Assembly (NCBI GenBank): GCA_028710885.1
Contig: JAQTTG010000001.1
Coordinates: 434,001 to 498,000 of the forward strand
From: Sulfuricurvum sp.
GTDB lineage: Bacteria; Campylobacterota; Campylobacteria; Campylobacterales; Sulfurimonadaceae
DNA: 64,000 nt
Reading direction: 5' to 3'
This document shows positions 39,060-48,281 of this stretch, piece by piece. Every line of letters begins with the position of its first letter. The stretch's first letter is position 1. Below the pieces are notes generated by a model. That model made no database searches and was not told the origin of the DNA. It saw only the letters and a program-made list of their open reading frames with translations. The translations under genes were made by a program, and so were the position numbers.

Positions 39060-39989
39060 TTACTTTGCTGATGCAATACGAAAGGCAATTGAATTTTGAA
39101 AAATTAACGGATGTGCATATTGACAAGTTAAAACCCCGCCTGTAGGGGCAACGATGTCTTCAAGTTTTTCTCCGCTTAAAGCATCGGTAACCCGTCCAAG
39201 AATATCACCTTTTTCGACATACGAACTGCAACTGACATATGAATCAAAAATTCCGGCACGAGTTGCTTTGAGAATAGTGATATTTTCAGGTTCAATTATA
39301 TTGCTTTGAAATCCCTCAAATATTGGGATATCCAACATACCGCGTTTTGCCATAAAACGGGTCAATGCGCCCTGAACCTCACTGCTGATAGCATGGTCAA
39401 TGGAACCATTTTTTCCAAATACTACTGAAAGTGCTTTCGTTTCCCATAATTGCCAGTTGTACTGAAGCATAACCGTTTCAATCGGGCTATAAGGGCGATA
39501 ATGGATAAATCGCATCCCTAAATCGCGTGCAGACTCAATGTCTTCATATCCGCTGCGAATCATTTTAACATAAGGAAGACACATTCCCTGATCACGGCGT
39601 CCTTCCAAAATTATTCCAAAATCATACCCCTGTAGTGCCTCAAAAAGCTTTGCAGCAATACGTTGTGTTGTCTCACCTTCAGTATATCCAGGAAACATCA
39701 TATTAAAATCAGTTTTATCAAGAGGCCAAAATTTTTCTCCCATATTAAGAGCATACGTATTGACCGCAGGTATAACCAAAATTTTCCCCGAAATTTTCCC
39801 CTCTTCTTCTTTTTGCCGCAAATAATCGACTAAATGCGAAGCAACATAAAGCTGGTTGATATGATCTCCGTTCATTGCCCCGACAATAGCTACAGAAGGG
39901 CCTTTTGAATCTTCACCGAATAAAAAACCTTCAACTTTTAAAGGGGCACGATTTGGAGATTTAAAGTTTAGAATTTCAAATTTTTTCAT
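39060..39989 (-). CDS. M14/AstE-like deacylase paralogue lacking metal-binding motifs
   Basis: Same architecture as 39986 ORF; MNGDHIN replaces HGDELE, ILEGRRD replaces DIHSS. Confidence 0.8.
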   Translation of the reverse strand: MKKFEILNFKSPNRAPLKVEGFLFGEDSKGPSVAIVGAMNGDHINQLYVASHLVDYLRQKEEEGKISGKILVIPAVNTYALNMGEKFWPLDKTDFNMMFPGYTEGETTQRIAAKLFEALQGYDFGIILEGRRDQGMCLPYVKMIRSGYEDIESARDLGMRFIHYRPYSPIETVMLQYNWQLWETKALSVVFGKNGSIDHAISSEVQGALTRFMAKRGMLDIPIFEGFQSNIIEPENITILKATRAGIFDSYVSCSSYVEKGDILGRVTDALSGEKLEDIVAPTGGVLTCQYAHPLIFQNSIAFRIASAK

Positions 39990-40927
39990 CCATTTTCTCC
40001 AAAAATACGTCCTACTAACGAACCTTCATAAACTATAGGATAAGCTCTTAGAGTAAATAAAATTCCTCCAATCGGAGCAATAATTTCATCCAATCGCTCT
40101 CCACTTAATGGGTCTACGATGTAACCAACTATGCACCCTTTTTCAATCATTTGGCAATGTTCAATTTCTGGTACAAAAAGACCTGGTACAGATGCGTTTA
40201 AATATGCAACTTCCCCTACATGAGATTGAATTGGAAACCGAATTTTCGGAGGTTCTATGGATAAGAATCCTTCACTTGCCATCAAATGTAAAATACCATC
40301 CAACAGCTGATGACCGTATGCTTTACCTAAACGCATTCCGACACCCATCTCAACAACAAGAGTCTTTGTCCCCAACGTATTCATTGCATGGGCAAATGTA
40401 GATTCCAAAACCGTTACGGCATCATGTACCCACACGAAATCGATATTGAGTTTGTTTGCAAGAGGAACAAGAATCTTTTCCTGAGATTTTGCAATCCTTA
40501 CTTGAGGAATTTCACGCAGGAAAACATTCGATGAATGGATATCAATCGCAATTTCTGATCCTTTCATCGCATTTACAACACCATCAGCAATCTGTGCAGG
40601 TAGAAAATCATTTTTACTTCCGGGGAATATACGATTTAAATCAACATCATAAAAAGGGATAGAACGTGTAATACTGTCTATTCCGAGACTGTTGATTGCG
40701 GGATAAATATCAACGGTTGCTTTAATTTTGTCAGGATTAGCACGCAACCATTCACCGAGAAGAAAACAGACATATTGTCCCTCTAATTCATCACCGTGTA
40801 TTCCGCTGACAATGGAAATTCGTTTTTTTGTTTCACCATTTGATGGGGTATAGCGACAACGCTGTATTCGAAACTGCTCCCCCACAGGGAGTTCTATCGA
40901 AAAAACCTCTTCTATAACACCCGACAC
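39986..40927 (-). CDS. Succinylglutamate desuccinylase/aspartoacylase-family (M14) protein
   Basis: SGIHGDELEGQYV, DIHSSNVFLREIPQVR, VVEMGVG. Confidence 0.9.
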   Translation of the reverse strand: MSGVIEEVFSIELPVGEQFRIQRCRYTPSNGETKKRISIVSGIHGDELEGQYVCFLLGEWLRANPDKIKATVDIYPAINSLGIDSITRSIPFYDVDLNRIFPGSKNDFLPAQIADGVVNAMKGSEIAIDIHSSNVFLREIPQVRIAKSQEKILVPLANKLNIDFVWVHDAVTVLESTFAHAMNTLGTKTLVVEMGVGMRLGKAYGHQLLDGILHLMASEGFLSIEPPKIRFPIQSHVGEVAYLNASVPGLFVPEIEHCQMIEKGCIVGYIVDPLSGERLDEIIAPIGGILFTLRAYPIVYEGSLVGRIFGENG

Positions 40928-40936
40928 ATTTTCTCC

Positions 40937-41635
40937 TTATCCTTGTGTTTGCGACATTCCCAAAGGCTGAATTACTTTATCCACGACACTGTTGATAGTA
41001 TTAAATGCTTTAGCAACATTTGAAGAATTAATACTGATCGGCTGATAATGACGGTTTAGCCGTCTTGCTATTGCATTCATAGCATCTAACTCGATATTAA
41101 CAAGATCGATACGATCATACAGTCTCAGCATTAAATCAAGCCGTTCGATTTGTTGACCAAGGCGGATAAAGTTATATGCTTTCGGTCGTCCAATTTCAGA
41201 TGAAAATATACCCAAAATCAAAGCAAAATCATCTATTGCTTCTTCTAAATACGTAGCACTGACAGCACGATCACGCCCAGCAACAATATGGTTGTAAATT
41301 TTGTTCAGTGTTGCGAATCCGCGTTCATCAAGCAGATGTCGTGTTTCTATAGCATTTTCTCTAGCCCAGTGGACAAGGGACTCAATACTTCCTGCATGAT
41401 TGCCATACACACCCTCTTTTAAAAATTCATGTGCATTTTTATAATCGATTTCAACCCCTAATTTCGCGTAAAGTTTTCGTCCGTCATCTATATCACGGTC
41501 TATTACGTAATCATAACTGTTGACTAATTCACATAGAACGGTTTCCGCACGCTGAATATAACGGCCAAACCAATAAAGTCGTTGAGCCGTATTTACTGAA
41601 ATAGCTACACCGTTCATCATAATTCCACCACCCAT
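40937..41635 (-). CDS. Alpha-E domain protein (DUF403)
   Basis: NTAQRLYWFGRYIQRAETVLCEL...FNFIRLGQQIERLDLMLR-type helices. Confidence 0.9.
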   Translation of the reverse strand: MGGGIMMNGVAISVNTAQRLYWFGRYIQRAETVLCELVNSYDYVIDRDIDDGRKLYAKLGVEIDYKNAHEFLKEGVYGNHAGSIESLVHWARENAIETRHLLDERGFATLNKIYNHIVAGRDRAVSATYLEEAIDDFALILGIFSSEIGRPKAYNFIRLGQQIERLDLMLRLYDRIDLVNIELDAMNAIARRLNRHYQPISINSSNVAKAFNTINSVVDKVIQPLGMSQTQG

Positions 41636-42987
41636 GTATCTTTAAAGCCACCGCCTTGAGAAGAATTAACAAGATAGTTACCCTCTTCCATGGCATAGCG
41701 AGTAAGTCCGCCCATACTGACACTAATCTCTTCACCATGTATTACATAAGCACGCAAATCTGCTTTACGAGGGACAATTCCACCCTCCATCATACAAGGG
41801 AGATCGTAAAATTCAATTACCTCTTGAGCAATCCAACGACGTGGTTCTGCCAAAATCATCTCGATAATCTCAGCACGTTTTTCGCTCGTTAAACGGTTTC
41901 CAAATAAAACTCCATATCCACCAGCTTCTGCGACATCTTTTATAACTAATTTATCAATATTTGCCAGTACATATTCACGATCTTTTTCATAATAAGGGAG
42001 ATACGTTGGAGCGTTTCGGAGAATAGGTTCTTCATCTAGATAATATTTAATCATTTGCGGAACAAAATAATAAATTCCTTTGTCATCAGCGACACCATTT
42101 CCGATACTGTTCATAATAGCAACATTTCCAGAGCGATATGCACGAGTTAATCCACGAACTCCGATTAAACTCTCTGCCTCAAACTCTTCTGGATCAAGAA
42201 AATCATCATCAAGACGCCGATAGATTGCCCCTACACGGAGACGTTCACCATTATATGCAGATAAAAATACCTCATCATTTTCCACAATCAAGTCTTCACC
42301 TAATGCTAAAGTAGCACCGGTAATTTTTGCCAAATAACTATGTTCATAATAGGCTGAATTGTATCGGCCAGGGGTAAGAACAACATTCAGTCCCCCTGTA
42401 TTAACATAATCCATCGCTGCTTTAAGCTCATCACCATATTGTTTTATCTTAGAAATTTTCATCTCTTCAAAAAATTCGGGATAGGTATGACGAAAAGCAC
42501 GCCGAATAGTGAGCGGGTAGCTAACACCACTTGGTACACGTAAGTTATCTTCAAGAATGACCCATTCATTGCTTACAGCATCTTTTACAAGATCAATCCC
42601 ACTGATATGAGTACGAACCCCTTTTGGTGGGTTTACTCCCATAAAATCAGGTAAAAAAGCTTTTGCAGAATCGACATATTCTCGCGGCACAACACCATCA
42701 TTTACAATTTTTTGCTCATTATAGATATCATTTAAAAAAGCATTAAGGGCTTTTACTCTCTGTATAATTCCAGCTTCCAAATGATCAAATTCTTTTTTTG
42801 GGATAATTCGCGGGATCATATCAAAAGGGAAAGAACGCTCAATAAAATTCCCCTCTTTAAAAAGATTGAAATTGACCGCATTGGTTTCTAAAAAGTCTTT
42901 AAACTCTGAGACTTTAGTTTGATCTACACTATCGAAGACATCATAAAACTTTTGTAATTCTGGACACACTGGTTCAATCATCGGCAC
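41617..42987 (-). CDS. Circularly permuted ATP-grasp (type 2) protein
   Basis: VILEDNLRVPSGVSYPL, LTPGRYNSAYYEHSYLA, VAEAGGYGVLFG, SSQGGGFKDTWVVE. Confidence 0.92.
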   Translation of the reverse strand: MPMIEPVCPELQKFYDVFDSVDQTKVSEFKDFLETNAVNFNLFKEGNFIERSFPFDMIPRIIPKKEFDHLEAGIIQRVKALNAFLNDIYNEQKIVNDGVVPREYVDSAKAFLPDFMGVNPPKGVRTHISGIDLVKDAVSNEWVILEDNLRVPSGVSYPLTIRRAFRHTYPEFFEEMKISKIKQYGDELKAAMDYVNTGGLNVVLTPGRYNSAYYEHSYLAKITGATLALGEDLIVENDEVFLSAYNGERLRVGAIYRRLDDDFLDPEEFEAESLIGVRGLTRAYRSGNVAIMNSIGNGVADDKGIYYFVPQMIKYYLDEEPILRNAPTYLPYYEKDREYVLANIDKLVIKDVAEAGGYGVLFGNRLTSEKRAEIIEMILAEPRRWIAQEVIEFYDLPCMMEGGIVPRKADLRAYVIHGEEISVSMGGLTRYAMEEGNYLVNSSQGGGFKDTWVVEL

Positions 42988-43059
42988 CCCTTGGAATTTA
43001 GGACTAAGTCAATCATATCCTAAAGTATTCTCAAGGGTTGCTTAAAAAGTAGTCAAATG

Positions 43060-43851
43060 TTATTTTTCTCCATTTTTAAGAATACTAAGTGCATTTTCTA
43101 CATCATCTTGGCGCATTAGTGACTCACCGACGAGAAAAGCATCCACACCCGCTTTATTTAAATCTTCCAATTGACCATGCTCATAGATACCGCTTTCGGC
43201 TACAATAATTTTACCATTAGGGATAAGAGGTATTAAATCATAGCTCAGATTCATATTCATATCAAATGTCTGAAGATTACGATGATTGATCCCAATGATA
43301 TCTGCACCAGCAGTAATCGCTTTCGTCAGTTCAGACTTATCATGAATCTCTACCAATGCTTCCATCCCAAGATGACGAGTATAGTTTAACAACTCTTTGA
43401 GTTCACTGGTCGATAGAGCCGCAGCAATCAGCAGAACAAAATCAGCACCATAAACAAGTGCTTCGAGGAGCTGATATTTAGAGATGATGAAATCTTTACG
43501 AAGCAAAGGTATACTGACATACCGACGAATTTCAGCAAGGTAATCAAGATTTCCCTGAAAAAAATGGGGCTCTGTCAAAATTGAAATAGCATTAGCACCG
43601 CCGCGTTCATACGCCTGTGCAATCGCTACCGGATCAAAATCTTCACGAATTACCCCTTTGGACGGGCTCGCTTTTTTTACTTCTGAAATAATACGATAAG
43701 GCTCTTCCGGAGTGGAAGTCAAAAAGGGACGTACATCACGTGGAGCACGAGCGTTAAATGCGAGTGAACGTCCTAGCCAATCCATACTGAACTTGGCTTC
43801 ACGCTCTTTTAAATCTTCTTTTGTTTTTGCAATTATCTCATCTAAAATCAT
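43060..43851 (-). CDS. trpC: Indole-3-glycerol phosphate synthase
   Basis: [45 protein letters not shown]. Confidence 0.96.
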   Translation of the reverse strand: MILDEIIAKTKEDLKEREAKFSMDWLGRSLAFNARAPRDVRPFLTSTPEEPYRIISEVKKASPSKGVIREDFDPVAIAQAYERGGANAISILTEPHFFQGNLDYLAEIRRYVSIPLLRKDFIISKYQLLEALVYGADFVLLIAAALSTSELKELLNYTRHLGMEALVEIHDKSELTKAITAGADIIGINHRNLQTFDMNMNLSYDLIPLIPNGKIIVAESGIYEHGQLEDLNKAGVDAFLVGESLMRQDDVENALSILKNGEK

Positions 43852-45107
43852 TTGTTTTTCTCCTTTGGTTTGCACTTTTCAATCGCTAAGATATGATCTC
43901 TTACCTCTTGTTCATCATCTCCGACCTTTGATTCAACTTCTTTGATGAGCTTGAGTGCTTCAGCACATTCACCCAATTTATAGTGTCCCCAAGCTAAAGA
44001 GTCAATGTAAAATGGTGAATCAGGCTGTTTTTCCAGTGCTCGACGCACATACCCCATCCCCTCGTTAATATTTAAATCATGATCAATTAGCAAATAGCCC
44101 AAATAATTCAAATACAGTGGGTCATTGAGTTGCGAATTTGCTTTTTTCAACCCTTCTACGACTTTTGCAATCATTGCCGCATCGTGACGATTGCTCGAAC
44201 CTTCATAAGTAAAAATTGAACTTTGTGCTAAAAATAAAGGGTTATCTTCTCGTTCATACAGAGTCTGTGCCAGAGTAGAAGCCTTTGCATACTCTTTATT
44301 TTTAACATACAAATCTAACAATAGTTGATCGTTAATATGCGATTTTTCGAGTAATAAACCCATTTTAGGAAGATTTTGCTGATACGCATAAATTTTAATC
44401 GCCTCTTGTGCGACGAGAGGATCATGATCAATATCATAGGTTTGTTCATACATCAAAGCTGCATTATCAAGATCACCGCTATCAGCATATAGAGTCGCTA
44501 AGCGTTTTCCAACTATCTTACTGTTACCATGAACACTGATATGTTCTTTTAGAAATTTTATTGCTTCTGTTTTTTCACCGAGTTGTGCGTACTGAATCAA
44601 TGCGATTCTTTCTGCTGTTTCATTACTATAGTTAATGGCATATGCTTTTTTCAAAGCACTTATTGCCCCTTCATAATCTACTAGCTTTAAACGCGATTCT
44701 CCGTATAAAAGATAATCGGAAGCTTTATTTGTTTTTTCGCTGAGTAAAAACGCTTTTTGGGAAGCTTCACCAAAACTTCCACCCTTGAGCAATCCGACAA
44801 TTTCAAACCGTTTCAATGTCTCATCATCTGGGAATTTATTCAACGCATCTGCCGTCGATTTGGAAAGAGATTTTGGATCATTCGCATCTTCTAACATTTG
44901 TAAAGACTGATACAAATACTCTTTTTTAGAAGTTTGTTTATAGAGCTCAGCAAAAAACTGTGAAGCTTGATGGTATTTTTGATGCATCTGCGCATCCAAT
45001 GCATACAGCGAAAAAGTATCTTGAAGCATATTAGGATTTACTACCGTTCTGGCTGATGCACCTGTTACACAAATCACTAATACAAAAATGGATAATAATT
45101 TAATCAT
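43848..45107 (-). CDS. TPR-repeat secreted protein
   Basis: Repeated helical hairpins; signal peptide. Confidence 0.8.
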   Translation of the reverse strand: MIKLLSIFVLVICVTGASARTVVNPNMLQDTFSLYALDAQMHQKYHQASQFFAELYKQTSKKEYLYQSLQMLEDANDPKSLSKSTADALNKFPDDETLKRFEIVGLLKGGSFGEASQKAFLLSEKTNKASDYLLYGESRLKLVDYEGAISALKKAYAINYSNETAERIALIQYAQLGEKTEAIKFLKEHISVHGNSKIVGKRLATLYADSGDLDNAALMYEQTYDIDHDPLVAQEAIKIYAYQQNLPKMGLLLEKSHINDQLLLDLYVKNKEYAKASTLAQTLYEREDNPLFLAQSSIFTYEGSSNRHDAAMIAKVVEGLKKANSQLNDPLYLNYLGYLLIDHDLNINEGMGYVRRALEKQPDSPFYIDSLAWGHYKLGECAEALKLIKEVESKVGDDEQEVRDHILAIEKCKPKEKNK

Positions 45108-45480
45108 GGATAATCCCCGGACATTCAGCTTTTAGCTCATCAATACGGTGACGAAAATAATCCCAAAACGGAAACGTTCGACACTGCAATGGACGCGCTT
45201 GATAAATGCTACACCCATTTAGTGAACGGTTAAAAAACACACAGTCATAGGAGTCATTCACTTTTTTCTCCGTGAGAGAATAACGGAACCCCTCTTTACG
45301 CAGATAAGTGCGGCGAAACTCCCCCTCATCCATCTCCAACAATTTGGCGATTGCAGCGATCTCCGTCACGGATACAAAGATATTACCGCTCTCACCCGTA
45401 CAACAGTTTCCTCCGCATGAGGCGCAGGCAGAAGAATCAAATGCGTAGCTGAAGCCTTCTTGTGTCATGTAATCGGACAT
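45100..45480 (-). CDS. YkgJ-family Cys-cluster protein
   Basis: CASCGGNCCTG...CSIYQARPLQCRTFPFW. Confidence 0.92.
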   Translation of the reverse strand: MSDYMTQEGFSYAFDSSACASCGGNCCTGESGNIFVSVTEIAAIAKLLEMDEGEFRRTYLRKEGFRYSLTEKKVNDSYDCVFFNRSLNGCSIYQARPLQCRTFPFWDYFRHRIDELKAECPGIIHD

Positions 45481-46163
45481 TTGATACTGTGCACCTTTGC
45501 TTTGTCGTAGATCGTTTGTACCGCAGGGGTATATTCGCCGTTTTCTTCCGTAATCATCGGAGGCAAGACGGTGAGAGCCGCTTTGGAGTTTTTTTTCAGA
45601 TGAAGCATCACGAGCGTACTGGGACGATCCACTTTTGAATGGACGAATTGTACCTCAACGACTCTTAATCCTGTACGTTCACACGCACTGCACAGTTGGA
45701 CAAATTGCCGTGCATCGTAACAGATCCCCGCCTCTCCGTCGGATTTGAGGAGCTTGGAGATTTTTGTGATAAACGGCTCAATCGGCAAATGGACGTTGTA
45801 GCGAGCCTGATGGAGGATCGGGTTTTCGGAACGTGAAACATTTTCGTGATAAAACGGGGGATTTGAGACGATCCAATCGTAACTCCCATGCGGAGCGTGA
45901 TCCAAAAAATCCCCCTCATGCAAAGTATAACCGATACGGTTTATCGCGGCATTTCGGCGAGCAAATTCGACATACAACGGCTGTTTCTCAACTGCTTCGA
46001 GGCTCACTTGCGGAAAATCTCGCCCGATCAAAAGCCCTACGATTCCGCTCCCTGCCCCCACATCGAGAAGCTTTCCACGCGGGGAAAATCGGGAGATAAA
46101 TCCGTACAGCAGTATCGAATCGCTGTTGTAACAATAGCCGCCGTCGGGTTGATAAAGGAGCAT
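45465..46163 (-). CDS. tRNA1(Val) (adenine(37)-N6)-methyltransferase-like protein
   Basis: LLDVGAGSGIVGLLIGR; IVSNPPFYHE (NPPF/Y). Confidence 0.88.
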   Translation of the reverse strand: MLLYQPDGGYCYNSDSILLYGFISRFSPRGKLLDVGAGSGIVGLLIGRDFPQVSLEAVEKQPLYVEFARRNAAINRIGYTLHEGDFLDHAPHGSYDWIVSNPPFYHENVSRSENPILHQARYNVHLPIEPFITKISKLLKSDGEAGICYDARQFVQLCSACERTGLRVVEVQFVHSKVDRPSTLVMLHLKKNSKAALTVLPPMITEENGEYTPAVQTIYDKAKVHSIKCPIT

Positions 46164-46218
46164 TTACGACTCTTTTCGTTATTATTTAGGCAATTATATC
46201 TTATCTATAGGTTTAACT

Positions 46219-46938
46219 ATGATTATTATCCCAGCCCGTCTCGCTTCTACCCGCTTCCCCGAAAAAGTTCTCGCCGACATTGGTGGTTTGCCGATGGTGA
46301 TCCGTACCGCCAAACGGGTCGAATCGATCGATCGCGTTGTCGTCGCGTGCGATGATGAGAAAATCCTCGAAATCTGTGCCGCACACGGTGTCGAAGCACG
46401 CCTCACCTCCACGACCCACAAAAGCGGAACCGACCGTATCAACGAGTGTGCTCAGATCATCGACGTTCCGGATGATGAACTCATTATCAATGTCCAAGCC
46501 GATGAGCCGTTTATCGAAACCGAAGTACTCGAACTCCTCATCGAGCGACTCAATATGCTCAAAAGCCAAAATGCACCGTTCATCATGGGAAGCTGCTACA
46601 ACGCGATCAATACCGAGTCGGCACAAGATCCGAACCTCGTCAAGGTAATCACCGACGCTGATCACAACGCCATCTATTTCTCCCGTTCACCAATCCCGTT
46701 TAACCGCAGCGGAGAGGCAAACTATTTCGGGCATATCGGCATTTACGGTTTTACCAAAAAATCACTCCACGATTTCTGCGCTCTGGGTGAAGCACCACTC
46801 GAAGACATCGAAAAACTCGAACAGCTCCGCGCCCTCTATCACGGCAAAAAAATCTCGATGGTCAAAGTCGCAAGTAGCGGATTCGGGATCGATACGGTAG
46901 AAGATTTAGAGCGGGCGAAAAAGATTTTCGGTGTTTAA
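46219..46938 (+). CDS. kdsB: 3-deoxy-manno-octulosonate cytidylyltransferase
   Basis: IIPARLASTRFPEKVLADIGG; IINVQADEPFIE; GHIGIYGF. Confidence 0.96.
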   Translation: MIIIPARLASTRFPEKVLADIGGLPMVIRTAKRVESIDRVVVACDDEKILEICAAHGVEARLTSTTHKSGTDRINECAQIIDVPDDELIINVQADEPFIETEVLELLIERLNMLKSQNAPFIMGSCYNAINTESAQDPNLVKVITDADHNAIYFSRSPIPFNRSGEANYFGHIGIYGFTKKSLHDFCALGEAPLEDIEKLEQLRALYHGKKISMVKVASSGFGIDTVEDLERAKKIFGV

Positions 46939-47022
46939 GAAACTTTTCCTTATCCGATTCGTGCTACGCTATTGCTACGATTGAAGCGTACAATCATTAA
47001 AACGAATAAATAAGGAGTTATT

Positions 47023-47364
47023 ATGTCACTCATAGAAACTTTTACCGATTACGTCCTAAACCGCAAAAGCCTCAAGGATTATGTCGAAGAGCGTAAGACT
47101 ATCAACGAACGGGGCGAATTTAATGATACAAAGCTCATCCAAGCCCAAGAAAATTTGGATCGTCTCAAAGCTGAAGACTCCGAAGTTTATGAGGGGATGT
47201 ACGAAACATTAGCAAAAATCTATGCGCGCAATGCAGGTTTATCTATCGAATATCCACTCGATTTTATCCGACAAATCCTCAGAATGTATAAAACATCCCT
47301 TACACCTGCGCAAGTATATGAAGAGTATAAACGGGTATTGGAACATTATCATCACGATGTATGA
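47023..47364 (+). CDS. Hypothetical protein
   Basis: ORF with RBS AAGGAG. Confidence 0.6.
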   Translation: MSLIETFTDYVLNRKSLKDYVEERKTINERGEFNDTKLIQAQENLDRLKAEDSEVYEGMYETLAKIYARNAGLSIEYPLDFIRQILRMYKTSLTPAQVYEEYKRVLEHYHHDV

Positions 47365-47409
47365 TTATTAACTCTGATAAAAAATTATAAAGATTTAGAA
47401 AAGAAGAAG

Positions 47410-47428
47410 TTCCCCGAAAATCGGGGAA
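47410..47428 (-). terminator. TTCCCCGA-AAA-TCGGGGAA stem-loop downstream of rpsO (and of the convergent ORF)
   Basis: Perfect 8-bp stem; pyrimidine-rich tail on the reverse strand. Confidence 0.7.
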
Positions 47429-47436
47429 AGAGGGGA

Positions 47437-47712
47437 TTAGATGTTGTCGCGGATTCCGAGATCAGCAACCAATTTGTTGTAACTAGTACGGTTTGTACGT
47501 TTCAAATAACGCATCAAACGACGGCGTTGACCAACTAATTTCAAAAGACCAAGACGTGATGAATGGTCTTTTTTAAATGTTTTTAAATGCTCAGTAAGAG
47601 CAGCGATACGAGTTGAAAGAAGAGCGATTTGCACTTCACTTGAACCAGTATCACCTTCAGTTCTTTGGTATTGTTTGATAATTTGCGTTTTGTTCGCCGT
47701 ATCTAAAGCCAT
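47437..47712 (-). CDS. rpsO: 30S ribosomal protein S15
   Basis: [52 protein letters not shown]; start MALDTANK. Confidence 0.97.
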   Translation of the reverse strand: MALDTANKTQIIKQYQRTEGDTGSSEVQIALLSTRIAALTEHLKTFKKDHSSRLGLLKLVGQRRRLMRYLKRTNRTSYNKLVADLGIRDNI

Positions 47713-47873
47713 AATAGCCTCCTGATGGGTATAAAATTTACTTGTGAAAACAATTTTTCTCAAGCAGGACCGGAATTATAGCTAAAAATTTCTCATTTTG
47801 CGTTAAATTCCACTACAAGTCGACTCTAATAAAATTTAGCTATAATAGCTTTTCAAATACAGGAGACTAGACG

Positions 47874-48278
47874 ATGCTTATGACCCGTGCCAGCGAATAC
47901 GCTTTATTGTCACTCATCGTTTTAGCCAAAACCGGTCATGCACTCGATGCGGACACCCTCTCCAAAGAACTCGATATCTCTAAAAGTTTTTTAGCAAAAA
48001 TTCTCCAAGCCATGGCACGCAAAGGGATCCTTAACTCATACAAAGGGGTTAACGGCGGATTCGAACTCGCCCGTAAAAGCTCAGAGATTACTGTACTCGA
48101 AGTCATGGAAGCTGCAGAAGGTAAAAGTCCTGCAGTCTTTAGCTGTTCCCCTTCACAAGAAGATTGTCCTTCTAATAAAGCAATGAGTTGTGGTTTATGG
48201 CCATTTTTAAACCGATTACAGGGGAAAGTCGATGCCTTTTTAGGTATCCTGACCCTCGAAGCCATTTTAGAAGAGTGA
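47874..48278 (+). CDS. Rrf2-family transcriptional regulator
   Basis: RASEYALLSLIVLAKTG...SKSFLAKILQAMARKGIL. Confidence 0.93.
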   Translation: MLMTRASEYALLSLIVLAKTGHALDADTLSKELDISKSFLAKILQAMARKGILNSYKGVNGGFELARKSSEITVLEVMEAAEGKSPAVFSCSPSQEDCPSNKAMSCGLWPFLNRLQGKVDAFLGILTLEAILEE

Positions 48279-48281
48279 TTC

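Noticed and set aside
45888-46355. 155-aa plus-strand ORF overlapping TrmN6-like and kdsB genes
   Set aside because: Covers the antisense of one well-supported gene and an alternative frame of another; composition is non-protein-like.
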